Origin: an uncultured Campylobacter sp. | GTDB taxonomy: Bacteria; Campylobacterota; Campylobacteria; Campylobacterales; Campylobacteraceae | Length of the DNA: 64,000 nt | Reading direction: 5' to 3' | Assembly (NCBI RefSeq): GCF_963518785.1 | Contig: NZ_CAUQKJ010000008.1 | Location: 1 to 64,000, forward strand | Part shown: in pieces, positions 44,732-54,078 of the stretch | Numbering within the stretch: position 1 is the first letter of the stretch | Layout: the number at the start of each line of letters is the position of its first letter | Translations under genes and position numbers: made by a program | Notes under the pieces: model-generated | The model's input: the letters and a program-made list of their open reading frames with translations, nothing else | Databases searched by the model: none | Told to the model about the DNA's origin: nothing

Positions 44732-45463
44732 TTAATAATACGTAAATGGATTTTTTTGCTCGCTTATTATAACTTCAATTTCGCTTTTTTGCAAGAAAGG
44801 TGCGAGCGCGCGCCCAAAATAGCGCTCACTTTCAAAATGATTTATATCAATTAAACTCACGCCGTTTTCTAAATTTTGAAGCGCCGCGTGATATTTTATA
44901 TCGCCCGTGATGAAGCAATCCACGCCCAAGCTTTGGTTCAGTTCGCTTCCGCTACCGGTGCAAAGCGCGATATTTTGGATGAAATTTTTCGTCTTCACGG
45001 CGCGCAGATGCTCGATGCCAAGCTTGCGTTTTATATCCGCGCACAGAGCCTCAAAGCTCAAATCCGCGCGCATGAAAACTAAAAATTCCCGCTCATCCGT
45101 AATTTCAAATTTTAAAATTTCGCGCGCTACGAACCCGTTTAAAACGTGCTTGTCAAAGTTCGTATGCATCGCGATAAGCGAGATATTTTTGCGGATCATC
45201 TCATAGATCAAATTTGCAGGATATAGCCGCGGATCGAGCGATTTTAGCGGGCTGAAAATCAGCGGGTGGTGCACCACGAAAAGCGAGCCCGCCTCCGCCT
45301 CGCGCACCAGCTCGCTAGTAACGTCGAGGCTTAGATAGATTTTTGAAATTTCATCATCCAAGCTTCCGAGCATTAGCCCGCTATTATCCCACGCCTCCGC
45401 GTCGCAAAATGGCGCGGCGGCGTTTAAAATTTCATAAATTTCGCCCGTTTTCATAAATTTCAC
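44732..45463 (-). CDS. Nif3-like dinuclear metal-centre protein
   Basis: A 243-residue protein of the Nif3/YbgI family. [30 protein letters not shown] (metal-binding His pair), [11 protein letters not shown] and the C-terminal [14 protein letters not shown] carry the conserved ligands of a two-metal site inside a hexameric ring. A GTP cyclohydrolase I type 2 annotation is sometimes given to this family, but its role is not established. It overlaps glyQ upstream by 4 nt and precedes the zinc-ribbon gene. Confidence 0.88.
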   Translation of the reverse strand: MKFMKTGEIYEILNAAAPFCDAEAWDNSGLMLGSLDDEISKIYLSLDVTSELVREAEAGSLFVVHHPLIFSPLKSLDPRLYPANLIYEMIRKNISLIAMHTNFDKHVLNGFVAREILKFEITDEREFLVFMRADLSFEALCADIKRKLGIEHLRAVKTKNFIQNIALCTGSGSELNQSLGVDCFITGDIKYHAALQNLENGVSLIDINHFESERYFGRALAPFLQKSEIEVIISEQKNPFTYY

Positions 45464-46458
45464 TTTTTGCTTTTATTCGCTTTGTCTGCGGCGTTTTTCT
45501 TGCCGCAAGCGTTTTTTAAATTTGCGCCTGCGGAGGAAGCGGGCGCCGCGCCGCCCTCTTTGCCGCCTTTTTTATCGCCGCACGCCGTGCCGCAAAGATC
45601 GGCGACATATTTTTGCGGATCTGCATAGCAAAGCGCGCAGTTTTTGGCAAGATCGCGGATCTTTAAAATATACTCCTGCCTTTGCGTGACTGAGATCGCT
45701 CCGCGCGCGTCAAGGACGTTGAACGTGTGCGCCGCAAGCATGCAGTAATCATACGCGGGAAGCGCCAGGCCGTGCTTTAGGATGCTTTTGCACTCGCCGA
45801 AGCAGTTTTCAAACTGATTAAAAAGCATCGCGGTGTCCGCAAGCTCGAAGTTGTATTTACTAAACTCGAACTCGCCTCTTTTATGCACGTCGCCGTAGGT
45901 TACTAGCCCCGCCTTGTCGTCCCAGACGATGTCGTAAACGTCGTCTTTGTTTTGCAGATACATCGCCAAGCGCTCAAGCCCGTAGGTGATCTCGCCGCTA
46001 ATTAGCTCGCACGTGATGCCGCCTACCTGCTGAAAATATGTGAACTGCGTCACCTCCATGCCGTCTAGCCAAACCTCCCAGCCAAGCCCCCAGGCCCCTA
46101 GCGTCGGGCTCTCCCAGTTATCTTCTACGAAGCGGATATCGTGGCTTTTAAGATCTAGCCCCAGCTTCTCTAAGCTTTTTAGATAGAGTTCTTGGATATT
46201 ATCGGGGCTCGGTTTTAAGATCACCTGAAACTGATAATACGCGCCCAAGCGGTTTGGGTTTTCGCCGTAGCGCCCGTCTGTGGGGCGACGCGAGGGTGCT
46301 ACGTATGCCGCGCGCCAAGGTTTACTTCCAAGGCTGCGCAAAAAGGTGGCCTGATGATAGGTGCCTGCGCCCGCTGGCATATCGTAGGGCTGAACGAGCA
46401 AGCAGCCCTGCTCGTGCCAGTAGTTTTGAAGTGTCAAAATAATCTGTGAAAACGTCAT
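45460..46458 (-). CDS. glyQ: Glycyl-tRNA synthetase alpha subunit with low-complexity tail
   Basis: A 332-residue class II synthetase alpha subunit. The first 290 residues are typical: [59 protein letters not shown] and [21 protein letters not shown]. With GlyS it forms the alpha2-beta2 enzyme that charges tRNA-Gly. From about residue 290 an additional tail rich in Ala, Gly, Lys and Asn follows ([17 protein letters not shown]... to [13 protein letters not shown]), longer than in most homologues. It overlaps the Nif3-like gene by 4 nt. glyS is not in the window. Confidence 0.95.
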   Translation of the reverse strand: MTFSQIILTLQNYWHEQGCLLVQPYDMPAGAGTYHQATFLRSLGSKPWRAAYVAPSRRPTDGRYGENPNRLGAYYQFQVILKPSPDNIQELYLKSLEKLGLDLKSHDIRFVEDNWESPTLGAWGLGWEVWLDGMEVTQFTYFQQVGGITCELISGEITYGLERLAMYLQNKDDVYDIVWDDKAGLVTYGDVHKRGEFEFSKYNFELADTAMLFNQFENCFGECKSILKHGLALPAYDYCMLAAHTFNVLDARGAISVTQRQEYILKIRDLAKNCALCYADPQKYVADLCGTACGDKKGGKEGGAAPASSAGANLKNACGKKNAADKANKSKK

Positions 46459-46484
46459 TTTTATCCTTTTATCGATATGTAAAT

Positions 46485-46952
46485 TTAAATTTTATCTTCC
46501 GAGTGCTTTTCAAAGTCCGTCTCAAAGGCTCTTCGCGGCTCTTAAATTTTTCAAATTTCAGCCCAGTATTCGCCAGTTCTCATAGGCTCGTTCGCAAAAT
46601 CAAAAACCGCGTAATCGCCCGCTTCAATACGTAATTTATCGCAGGTTTCATCGCGCTCATTTTTGCAGCACTGCTTCGCGGATTTGCAAGTTTCGTCGTG
46701 GCTTTCTTTATGGTGCTGTTCTTTCGAGCAAGAGCCTATTAGCACGGAGTATTCGCCCTGTGCGCCGTTTTCATAGTCGTAATACGCAGCATAAATTTCG
46801 CTTTTCTCGGCGCTGCTTCTTCTAGCGTTAAATTTTAAAAACTCGCCCCACAAATTTGCGATCACCCCTCGCCCGCTCATCTCATCCGCGTTGTTTGTAC
46901 GAGCCTTTGGCCCGCAAATTTCAAAGCTCTCGCGCAATTTTAAAATTTTCAA
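46485..46952 (-). pseudogene. GyrI-like/effector-binding domain protein, broken C-terminus
   Basis: The frame 46551-46952 encodes 133 residues of a GyrI-like (AraC effector-binding) domain: IYAAYYDYENGAQGEYSVLIG and IEAGDYAVFDFANEP are family hallmarks. It stops at WAEI. If reading continues past the TGA in the same frame, one more stop is passed and [16 protein letters not shown] follows, ending at 46485. This matches the conserved R-x-Y/F-x-x-DFE-x-Y end of the family, so the gene seems to have lost its tail recently. A Cys/His-rich insertion (CSKEQHH... CCKNERDETC) lies in the middle. It follows purE by 3 bases' distance upstream on the other side and is in the minus-strand run. It may still fold. 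Confidence 0.55.
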
Positions 46953-46955
46953 AGC

Positions 46956-47456
46956 CTAGCCTTCAAGCAGCACTTCGATCTGCTCGGAGTCCTTTTTCAG
47001 AGCCTCCGCTTTTGCCGCGCGATCCGCCTTTAGCTTCGAGCTTAGCACTTCGTCGCTTAGAGCTAAAATTTGCACCGCCAGATACGCCGCGTTTTTCGCT
47101 CCCGCCTTGCCGATCGCAAGCGTCGCGACGGGGATACCCGCAGGCATCTGCACGGTCGAATACAGCGCATCTACGCCGCTAAGCGCGCTACCGCCGAGCG
47201 GGACGCCGAGCACCGGTTTGGTCGTATTCGCAGCGACCGCTCCAGCAAGATGCGCCGCCATGCCCGCCGCGCAGATGAAAACCTGCGCGCCTTTTTTCTC
47301 GGCATCCGCGACGTATTTAGCCGTGCGGGCGGGGCTTCGGTGCGCCGAAGATACGATCATCTCGTACGGCGCGCCGAATTCGTTTAAAATTTTAGCCGCC
47401 TCGTAAACGACCTCGTAATCGCTCTTTGAGCCCATTATTATAGAAACAAATTTCAT
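46956..47456 (-). CDS. purE: N5-carboxyaminoimidazole ribonucleotide mutase
   Basis: A 166-residue PurE, which moves the carboxyl group of N5-CAIR to give CAIR in purine synthesis. SIIMGSKSDYEVV, IVSSAHRSPARTAKYV (catalytic His) and AAGMAAHLAGAVAANTTKPVLGVP are diagnostic. I place the start at the ATG at 47456, which overlaps the stop of the U32 gene as ATGA and has AAGGAGAT upstream; the frame extends eight codons further. The class I (N5-CAIR) type is likely. No purK is present in the window. Confidence 0.95.
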   Translation of the reverse strand: MKFVSIIMGSKSDYEVVYEAAKILNEFGAPYEMIVSSAHRSPARTAKYVADAEKKGAQVFICAAGMAAHLAGAVAANTTKPVLGVPLGGSALSGVDALYSTVQMPAGIPVATLAIGKAGAKNAAYLAVQILALSDEVLSSKLKADRAAKAEALKKDSEQIEVLLEG

Positions 47457-48721
47457 TCTATCTCCTTTCTTAAAAAGCAAAACTCCGCGAGCTTCGCAGG
47501 CAGCTTAATCTCATTTAGATTGCCGCTGTGAATCTCGCTAAATTCCTTACCGCTGCGGCTTTGCAGCTTCTTAAATTTCAAATATGGCTTGCCGCTAAGC
47601 TCAAAAATTTCGCCGATTTCATTATCGCAAGGGCAAATTTCAAAGCCGCGCGGAGCGAAAATTTCATACGAAACGCCGGGTAAAATTTTATCCTTGACGC
47701 TTATAAACTCGCCGTCCTGCGAGATCGCGCAAACCTGATGCGTGCCAAGCTCGATGCTTCGGTCTAAATTTTGCGTATCCTCTCGCTCGTACGGGCGTTT
47801 TATCAAATATCCGTCGCTAAAACCGCGGTTTTTAAGCGTCGCAATCTCGCGCTCGTAGATCCCAGCCTCAAATTTATCGCCCGCGGCATCGTCGATCGCC
47901 GCGCGGTAAGCGTTCGTAGCACACGCGACGTAGTATTCGCTCTTGGTGCGTCCTTCGATTTTGAAACTGTCGATCGCGCCCGTTTGCATGATCTTTTGCA
48001 CGTGCGAAATTAGGCTAAGATCCTTCGCGTTCATTACGAAAGTGCCCTCGCCTTCGCGCTCTTGTAATCGGAAAAGCGCGCTAGTTTCGGGATTTTTAGC
48101 GTAAAGCTCGTAGTTAAATCTACAGTCGTTCGCGCAGCTTCCGCGGTTGCTAAAGCGCCCGCTTTGCACCGCGCTTACGAGACAGCGCCCGCTGTATGCG
48201 AAGCACATCGAGCCGTGCACGAAAATTTCAATCTCTAAGTTTGGAATTTTATCTTTGATCTGCACGGCGTCTTTGAGCGTCATTTCGCGCGCTGCGACGA
48301 TGCGAACGGCGCCCAGCTCCGCCCAAACCTGCGCGTCGAGATAATTTAGCACGTTAGCTTGGGTAGAGACGTGAATCGGAATTTGCGGCGCTACTGCTCG
48401 CGCGAGGCTTGCGACGCCTAAAGTGGCAACTAAAATTCCATCTACGCGCAGGTCGCGAAGAAATTCCAAATGCCTTTCGATGTTTCCTAGCTGGCCGTTG
48501 GTCGCAAAGCCGTTTACGGTTGCATAGAGCTTCTTGCCGCGCTCGTGCGCGTATGCGACGCCCTGCGCGAAGCTTTCCTTGTTAAATTCCTTCGCGCTTC
48601 GCTGGCGCAGCGAAAATGAGCCGGTGCTCGCATACACGGCGTCCGCGCCGTAAGCCAGGGCGATTTTTAGTTTCGTTAAATTCCCAGCAGGAGCTAAGAG
48701 TTCGGGTTTTTTCAAATACAT
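47453..48721 (-). CDS. Peptidase U32-family protein (TrhP/RlhA-like)
   Basis: A 422-residue U32-family protein. ELLAPAGNLTKLKIALAYGADAVY opens the TIM-barrel part, and the family signature IEIFVHGSMCFAYSGRC...GSCANDCR lies at about residues 165-205, with Cys residues that probably hold an iron-sulfur cluster. Later segments FKIEGRTKSEYYV and FSDGYLIKRP are also usual. In E. coli, proteins of this family (TrhP, RlhA) hydroxylate tRNA or 23S rRNA using prephenate, so the old peptidase name is misleading. Target here is not known. Its stop overlaps purE by 4 nt. Confidence 0.9.
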   Translation of the reverse strand: MYLKKPELLAPAGNLTKLKIALAYGADAVYASTGSFSLRQRSAKEFNKESFAQGVAYAHERGKKLYATVNGFATNGQLGNIERHLEFLRDLRVDGILVATLGVASLARAVAPQIPIHVSTQANVLNYLDAQVWAELGAVRIVAAREMTLKDAVQIKDKIPNLEIEIFVHGSMCFAYSGRCLVSAVQSGRFSNRGSCANDCRFNYELYAKNPETSALFRLQEREGEGTFVMNAKDLSLISHVQKIMQTGAIDSFKIEGRTKSEYYVACATNAYRAAIDDAAGDKFEAGIYEREIATLKNRGFSDGYLIKRPYEREDTQNLDRSIELGTHQVCAISQDGEFISVKDKILPGVSYEIFAPRGFEICPCDNEIGEIFELSGKPYLKFKKLQSRSGKEFSEIHSGNLNEIKLPAKLAEFCFLRKEIE

Positions 48722-48750
48722 TCCTAGTGATTTTTTAAGCGCGATTTTAC

Positions 48751-48756
48751 TACAAT
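48751..48756 (+). promoter_or_regulatory. Probable -10 box for hisK
   Basis: TACAAT in a T-rich context 29 bases before the ATG at 48786, with AAGGAGG in between. Confidence 0.5.
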
Positions 48757-48785
48757 TTAGCCAAAATTTTATTTAAGGAGGCGCG

Positions 48786-49574
48786 ATGAGGGTCGATCTA
48801 CACAACCACACCTATCTTTGCAACCACGCTAACGGCGAGCCGCGACAGTATTTGGAAGCGGCAATCGCACGAGGCATAGAAATTTTCGGCTTTGCGGATC
48901 ACGCGCCGATGAACTTCGATCAAAAATACCGAATGAGCTTCGAGCAGATGGAGCTTTACGAGGGGATGATTAGGGATCTGCGAGATGAGTTTAGCGGGCG
49001 GATCGACGTGCGGCTGGGATACGAGGTCGATTTTATGACGAAAAAAGAGCTAATGGATGAGCGGATTTTCGCGCGCGAGGTTGATTATCTCATCGGTTCG
49101 GTGCATTTTTTAAACAACTGGGGCTTTGATAACGAGGAATTTTTAGATCAGTGGAGCGGGCGCGAAATAGACGACGTTTATCGCGAATACTTTGCGCTGA
49201 TCTGCGCGCTATGTAGAAGCGGTAAATTCGACATTTTAGGGCACATAGATCTGATTAAAATTTTTAAATTTACTCCGAAAAAAGATATTAGAGTTTTGGC
49301 AGGTGGCGCGATAAACGCGATCAAAAAAAGCGGTATCGTCGTGGAGCTAAACTCCGCAGGGCTTCGCAAACCCGCAAATGAAATTTACCCAAGCGACGCG
49401 CTTTTGCAGATGCTAGCGGATGCGGACGTGCCGATCACACTTAGCTCGGACGCGCACTCGGTAGCTCAAGTAGCGCTAAACTACGATAAAATTTACGCCA
49501 AAGCGCGCGAGTTCGGCTACGAGCGGATCGCAGTTTTCAAAAATCGCGAGCGGCAGTTCGTAAATTTGGCGTAA
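48786..49574 (+). CDS. hisK: PHP-family histidinol-phosphatase
   Basis: A 262-residue PHP-domain phosphatase that removes phosphate from histidinol phosphate in histidine synthesis. Metal-binding motifs are VDLHNHTYLCNHANG at the start, GFADHAPM, LGYEVDF, LIGSVHFLNNW, LGHIDLIK and, near the end, LSSDAHSVAQVA. Length and motif order match HisK/HisJ of Gram-positives and campylobacters, which lack the HAD-type HisB phosphatase. AAGGAGG lies before the start. The gene is divergent from the U32/purE unit, with a 64-base gap. Confidence 0.88.
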   Translation: MRVDLHNHTYLCNHANGEPRQYLEAAIARGIEIFGFADHAPMNFDQKYRMSFEQMELYEGMIRDLRDEFSGRIDVRLGYEVDFMTKKELMDERIFAREVDYLIGSVHFLNNWGFDNEEFLDQWSGREIDDVYREYFALICALCRSGKFDILGHIDLIKIFKFTPKKDIRVLAGGAINAIKKSGIVVELNSAGLRKPANEIYPSDALLQMLADADVPITLSSDAHSVAQVALNYDKIYAKAREFGYERIAVFKNRERQFVNLA

Positions 49575-49733
49575 ATTTACGGCAGCCACCTTTAAATTTA
49601 AAAAGGCGCGGCGGCGAGAAATTTTAAAAATCGCGGCGCGCAAAACGGCGCAGATAAAGTCGAATTTCAACTAAATAATGTTAAAATCCGCCGTTAAATT
49701 TAGCCCGAACATGGGCGGAAAAAAGGAAAAAAT

Positions 49734-51161
49734 ATGGGAAAATTTGTTAATGACGTGAAGGAATTTTTTAAATTTTGCGATGAAAACGAGGTCGAGTTCG
49801 TGGATTTTAGATTTACCGATCTAAAAGGCACCTGGCACCACGTCGCTTACAACTACAAGCGCCTGCCGAAGGACTTCGCCGACGGAATTCCATTCGACGC
49901 AAGCTCGGTAGCGGCGTGGCAGCCGATCGATAAATCCGATATGATGCTAAAGCCCGACGTGCAGACGGCGTTTTTGGATCCATTTACCGCGGACGTTACG
50001 ATCATCGTCATCTGCGACGTTTACGACATCTATAAAAACGAACTTTATGAAAAATGCCCGCGCTCGATCGCCAAAAAAGCCGAGCAGTTTCTGCAAACCA
50101 CGGGTCTTGGAGATACCTGCTATTTCGGGCCGGAGAATGAATTTTTCGTTTTCGACGATGTAAAGATCATCGATGATATGAACTGCGCGATGTTTAAGGT
50201 AGATACCGAAGAGGGGCATTGGAACAGCGGCAAAAACTACAAAGACGGCTTTAATAGCGGCCACCGCCCAGGCGTAAAGGGCGGCTACTTCCCTGTCCAG
50301 CCCGTCGATTCGATGGTCGATCTGCGCGCCGAGATGCTAAAGGTACTTGAACAAATCGGGCTTGAGACCTTCATCTGCCACCACGAAGTAGCGCAAGGAC
50401 AGGGCGAGATCGGCGTCAAATACGGAACCCTCGTCGAGGCCGCCGACAACGTGCAAAAATATAAATACGTCGTAAAGATGGTTGCGCACCTAAACGGCAA
50501 GACCGCGACCTTTATGCCAAAGCCTCTCTACGGCGATAACGGCAGCGGAATGCACGTGCATCAATCGATCTGGAAAAAGGGCAAAAATACCTTTTACAAA
50601 AAGGGCAACTACGCAAATTTAAGCGACGCGGCAAGATGGTATATCGGCGGCGTGCTAAAGCATGCGCGCAGCGTCGCGGCGTTTACGAACCCAAGCACCA
50701 ACAGCTACAAGCGTCTGATCCCGGGCTTTGAGGCGCCGTCCATTCTAACTTATTCGAGCCAAAACCGCTCCGCTTCGATCCGCATCCCTTACGGCAGCGG
50801 CGAGCACTCCGTGCGCGCAGAGATGCGTTTCCCAGATAGCACCGCGTGCCCGTATTTGGCGTTTGCGGCGATGCTTATGGCGGGCATCGACGGTATCAAA
50901 AACAAAACCGAGCCGGTGGGGCCGATGGATGAAAATTTATTCAAGCTGCACCTCGATGAGATCCGCGAGCGCGGCATCGAGCAGCTTCCGCACACGCTTC
51001 GCGGCAGCCTAGAAGCGGTGATCCGCGATAATGAGTATCTGCGCCCAATAATGAGCGAGCTTTTTATCGAAACCTATCAGCATTTTAAATTTGAAACTCA
51101 GGTTTGGCCTTACGAGGCGCGCCCTACGCCGTTTGAGTTTGCGACGAATTATTCGTGCTAA
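49734..51161 (+). CDS. glnA: Glutamine synthetase type I
   Basis: A 475-residue GlnA, which condenses glutamate and ammonia with ATP. Signatures are [61 protein letters not shown] and [20 protein letters not shown]. Twelve subunits form two rings. At the place of the E. coli adenylylation Tyr (NLYDLPPEE) the sequence reads [10 protein letters not shown], so the modified Tyr is Phe, and this enzyme is probably not controlled by GlnE. A short promoter-like TAAAAT lies near 49682. It stands alone, with hisK 159 bases upstream. Confidence 0.96.
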   Translation: MGKFVNDVKEFFKFCDENEVEFVDFRFTDLKGTWHHVAYNYKRLPKDFADGIPFDASSVAAWQPIDKSDMMLKPDVQTAFLDPFTADVTIIVICDVYDIYKNELYEKCPRSIAKKAEQFLQTTGLGDTCYFGPENEFFVFDDVKIIDDMNCAMFKVDTEEGHWNSGKNYKDGFNSGHRPGVKGGYFPVQPVDSMVDLRAEMLKVLEQIGLETFICHHEVAQGQGEIGVKYGTLVEAADNVQKYKYVVKMVAHLNGKTATFMPKPLYGDNGSGMHVHQSIWKKGKNTFYKKGNYANLSDAARWYIGGVLKHARSVAAFTNPSTNSYKRLIPGFEAPSILTYSSQNRSASIRIPYGSGEHSVRAEMRFPDSTACPYLAFAAMLMAGIDGIKNKTEPVGPMDENLFKLHLDEIRERGIEQLPHTLRGSLEAVIRDNEYLRPIMSELFIETYQHFKFETQVWPYEARPTPFEFATNYSC

Positions 51162-51292
51162 GACGGGCTTGTTTTATGCCGTACTGCCGGAAAATTCCAC
51201 TGGGCGGTGCGGCATAGAGCCTTGGAATTTTAAAATTTCGCCGCACGCGAGCTTTTAAAACTCTACCGCATGCGCGAACTTAAATACCGCCC

Positions 51293-52546
51293 GTGAAGCT
51301 TCAACTCTTTTACTCTAAACGCGAAATTTTATACTTTCTGCTCATTTTACTTGGAATTTTATCGATAAACTTAGGCGTGAAATTTTATGAGCTCAGAGAA
51401 TTTCGCGCGAAAAACTACGCTTTTTACGACGCGCAAATTTTAAACGCCTACGCCAAAACGAACGAGCGCGGTCGCACCTACACGGTGCTAAAGCTCAAAA
51501 CGGCGGATTTTACCCTCTACACGACTGCCGGGCTCGGGCGGGAATTTCACCGCTTCGCGCGCATAAATATCGGCATCGTAACGAAAAACGTAAAATTTTT
51601 GGATTTTTTAAAGCAGCGCTTTTACGCGCCAAATTTTAAAATTTCAGCTGAGACCGCACCCTCCGGGGCAAAATGGCACGCCATAGAGTTCGTCCGAGCC
51701 CAGCACGAAGATGAGATGACGGCGGATCTTTACTCCGCGCTGTATTTTGCGACCGAAATTTCAAAACCGCTGCGCGCTAGCGTGACGAACTGGGGCATAG
51801 CGCATATCATCTCGATCAGCGGCTTTCATCTGGGCATTATCTTTAGCACGGTCTTTCTGCTTGCAATGCCGATCTACCGCTATTTTCAGGATCGCTACTT
51901 TCCATACCGCAGCGCGAGGCGCGATCTTAGCGTCTTTGTGATCGTGCTGATGAGCGGATATCTCTTCGTACTCGATTTTACGCCGAGCTTTCTACGCTCG
52001 CTTGCGATGTGCTGCGTGGGCTTTTACCTCGCGATGCGAAATTTCTACGTACTTAAATTTACGAACCTCTTCCTAACGATCGTGCTTCTGCTTGCATTTT
52101 TCCCGCACCTAGCTTTTTCGATCGGATTTTATTTCTCCTGCCTCGGCGTGCTGTATATCTTCCTCTACCTGCACCACTTCGCACCAAAATTTAAGCTCTG
52201 GCAGAACGTCATACTTTTTAACCTCTACGTTTGGCTCAGTATGAACGTAGCGGTCTATTATTTCTTCCCGACCGCTTCGCTACAGCAGCTTAGCGTCATG
52301 CCGCTGGGATACGTGTTCGTGATATTTTATCCGCTAAGCATATTTTTGCATCTATTCGGACTCGGCGGCGCGCTCGATACGCCGCTGCTTGCGTTTTTAA
52401 ATTTTACTTTGCCGAGTTTTCAAGCGCAAATTCCGCCGCTTCTTTTCGCGCTCGCAAACATCTGCGCGCTTGCTGCGATAAAGCTTCGCTACGCAGCAGT
52501 TGCGTGCGCGATAATCGGAATTTCGCCGATATTTTTTATAACGTAG
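51293..52546 (+). CDS. Short ComEC/Rec2-like DNA-uptake channel
   Basis: A 417-residue membrane protein with a GTG start. The N-terminal 120 residues correspond to the OB-like DUF4131 part after one membrane helix (ILYFLLILLGILSINLGV). The competence domain has WGIAHIISISGFHLGIIF, the core SxSGFHLG motif, followed by about eight helices, including LFVLDFTPSFLRSLAMCCVGFY. The metallo-beta-lactamase domain of long ComEC is missing, which is usual for campylobacters. The protein is expected to form the inner-membrane channel for single-stranded DNA during transformation. Downstream YciI follows after about 80 bases. Confidence 0.85.
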   Translation: MKLQLFYSKREILYFLLILLGILSINLGVKFYELREFRAKNYAFYDAQILNAYAKTNERGRTYTVLKLKTADFTLYTTAGLGREFHRFARINIGIVTKNVKFLDFLKQRFYAPNFKISAETAPSGAKWHAIEFVRAQHEDEMTADLYSALYFATEISKPLRASVTNWGIAHIISISGFHLGIIFSTVFLLAMPIYRYFQDRYFPYRSARRDLSVFVIVLMSGYLFVLDFTPSFLRSLAMCCVGFYLAMRNFYVLKFTNLFLTIVLLLAFFPHLAFSIGFYFSCLGVLYIFLYLHHFAPKFKLWQNVILFNLYVWLSMNVAVYYFFPTASLQQLSVMPLGYVFVIFYPLSIFLHLFGLGGALDTPLLAFLNFTLPSFQAQIPPLLFALANICALAAIKLRYAAVACAIIGISPIFFIT

Positions 52547-52625
52547 CGCACGAAAATTCCGGCGGGAATTTTATCCGTTGGAATTTTATGCTAAAATCGC
52601 GCTTCAAATCTCACAAAGGATCAAA

Positions 52626-52916
52626 ATGTTTATTGCAAACCTCACTTACGTTAAAGAAATTAGCGAAATCGATCGCTTCATCAACGAGCACAACGCGTTT
52701 TTAGACCGATTTTATGCGGCGGATAAATTTATCTGCTCGGGGCGCAAAGTCCCTCGCACCGGCGGCATCATCTTAATCAACGTCAAAGACCGCGCGGAGC
52801 TTGATGAGATCATCGCGCAAGATCCATTCTTCCAAAACGGCGTCGCAAAATACGAGATCATAGAATTTGCGCCGACGAAATTTGCACCCGAGTTTTGGCG
52901 ACTTTTTAGCGAATAA
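52626..52916 (+). CDS. YciI-family small protein
   Basis: A 96-residue protein of the YCII-related (dimeric alpha/beta barrel) fold. LTYVKEISEIDRFINEHNAFLDRFYA, CSGRKVPRTGGIILINVKDRAELDEIIAQDPF and YEIIEFAPTKF follow the usual pattern, including a conserved His/Asp pair (here EHNAFL). YciI proteins have been linked to peroxidase or muconolactone isomerase-like chemistry, but function here is unknown. The ATG at 52626 has AAAGGATCAAA before it, and the frame's further 16 upstream codons look untranslated. The next gene begins 12 bases later. Confidence 0.88.
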   Translation: MFIANLTYVKEISEIDRFINEHNAFLDRFYAADKFICSGRKVPRTGGIILINVKDRAELDEIIAQDPFFQNGVAKYEIIEFAPTKFAPEFWRLFSE

Positions 52917-52928
52917 TAAGGATCGAAT

Positions 52929-53816
52929 TTGACGCACTTTATCATAGACGACGAAAATATCGACGTCGATAATATCTTCGACGTCGTAAATCTCAAAGAG
53001 GGCGACGAGCTGAATATCGTCTCCAACACCGCCAAAAAGATCGGCGCCTTGACCCTTGCGCGCCTATCCAAGATGGGCGTTAGCATAGGCGAGGTCTTTA
53101 CGATCGGCAAGCAAAGAAAGGACTTCGCCGATAAGATCATCGTGTTTTTGATGGGCAAACTCTGCGGGCAGGAGGGCAAGATCGGCATCGTCAGCAACGA
53201 TAAATTTTACGACGACGTGATAGAATTCTTTAATAATCTAAACTACCGCAAAAATCCTAAATTTGAAAAGATCAGTCTAGCCTCTCATACCGCAGGAGCG
53301 AGCGCAAAACAAAGCAAAGCAAACGGCATGGCGGAGAAAAAAGTCCAAAAAGCGGAACCAAAAGCTACAAAGCAGGAGCCAAAGGTTCAAAAGCAAGGGG
53401 CAAAAATCGCTAAGCAGGAGCCCAAAACCGCAAAGCAGGAGCCGAAGGCCGTGCAACAGGAACAAAAGGCTGCAAATTCTAAAATCGCCAAAGCAGACCT
53501 CTCCGCGGCGGAGGCGCTGATACCCCAGTGCGTGAGCCTGCAAGCCCTCTATGCCGCGTGCGTCGCGAAACTCGGCAGAGCCAAAGGCTGCGAGGCCTAC
53601 CGCGAGATCAAGGACGGCGCGCGGACGCGATACGCGAGCATCGCCTACGATAGCGACCTAAAAGACGGCGCCGTAAGGCGAAACGCGATCAAGCTCTACC
53701 GCGAAAGCGGCGGCGATATGGCGGAATTTCACAATAAGCTAACGAGCGAATACAAACACGCGGGGCCTGAAATTTATAAAGAATTTAAAGAAAAACTCGT
53801 CGGAAAGATGATCTAG
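52929..53816 (+). CDS. PIN/NYN-like domain protein with Lys/Gln/Glu/Pro repeats
   Basis: A 295-residue protein starting with TTG, 12 bases after the YciI stop and behind AAGGAT. Residues 1-105 look like a small PIN/NYN nuclease fold with acidic residues in order: FIIDDENIDVDN (D7, D8, E9), KQRKDFADKII (D65, D68) and GIVSNDKFYDDVIEF (D91, D95). Residues 125-187 are a linker of imperfect KQEPK/AKQEPK repeats. Residues 190-295 form a charged helical domain (YREIKDGARTRYASIAYDS). I do not recognise the complete protein. An RNase role is inferred only from the acidic pattern and resemblance in topology. Confidence 0.65.
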   Translation: MTHFIIDDENIDVDNIFDVVNLKEGDELNIVSNTAKKIGALTLARLSKMGVSIGEVFTIGKQRKDFADKIIVFLMGKLCGQEGKIGIVSNDKFYDDVIEFFNNLNYRKNPKFEKISLASHTAGASAKQSKANGMAEKKVQKAEPKATKQEPKVQKQGAKIAKQEPKTAKQEPKAVQQEQKAANSKIAKADLSAAEALIPQCVSLQALYAACVAKLGRAKGCEAYREIKDGARTRYASIAYDSDLKDGAVRRNAIKLYRESGGDMAEFHNKLTSEYKHAGPEIYKEFKEKLVGKMI

Positions 53817-53971
53817 GCATTTCGGCGCAAGGGTTTGAGGCGCAGGAATAGAGCATATCGCGACGTAGCGGCTAGAGCACGGCCTGGCGGCGTTAGATTG
53901 AGTTACGGCGCATAATATGGTACAGCGCAGCATAAGTGCGCCCGAAATGAAACTATTTGCTTGCGCGACAT

Positions 53972-54058
53972 CTATTTTATTTTGCCGTATATGACGAAGC
54001 AGAGCCCAGGCGCGCTTAGGCATAGCAACAGATTAAAGATATATACGACAAATTTCAT
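53972..54058 (-). CDS. Possible 28-residue hydrophobic peptide
   Basis: A tiny frame (ATG 54058, stop TAG 53972-53974) that encodes one predicted membrane helix, MKFVVYIFNLLLCLSAPGLC and eight more residues with a basic end. The upstream AGCAGA is only a weak ribosome binding site. It lies directly next to the immunity-like array on the same strand. It may be a small membrane peptide or the end of a decayed gene. The remaining part of 53817-54078 contains nothing recognisable. Confidence 0.3.
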   Translation of the reverse strand: MKFVVYIFNLLLCLSAPGLCFVIYGKIK

Positions 54059-54078
54059 TCTGCTAGGTCTAATACGGG

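Noticed and set aside
53739..54023. 94-codon minus-strand frame overlapping the PIN-like gene end
   Set aside because: Overlaps the coding end of 52929-53816 antisense and shows no domain.
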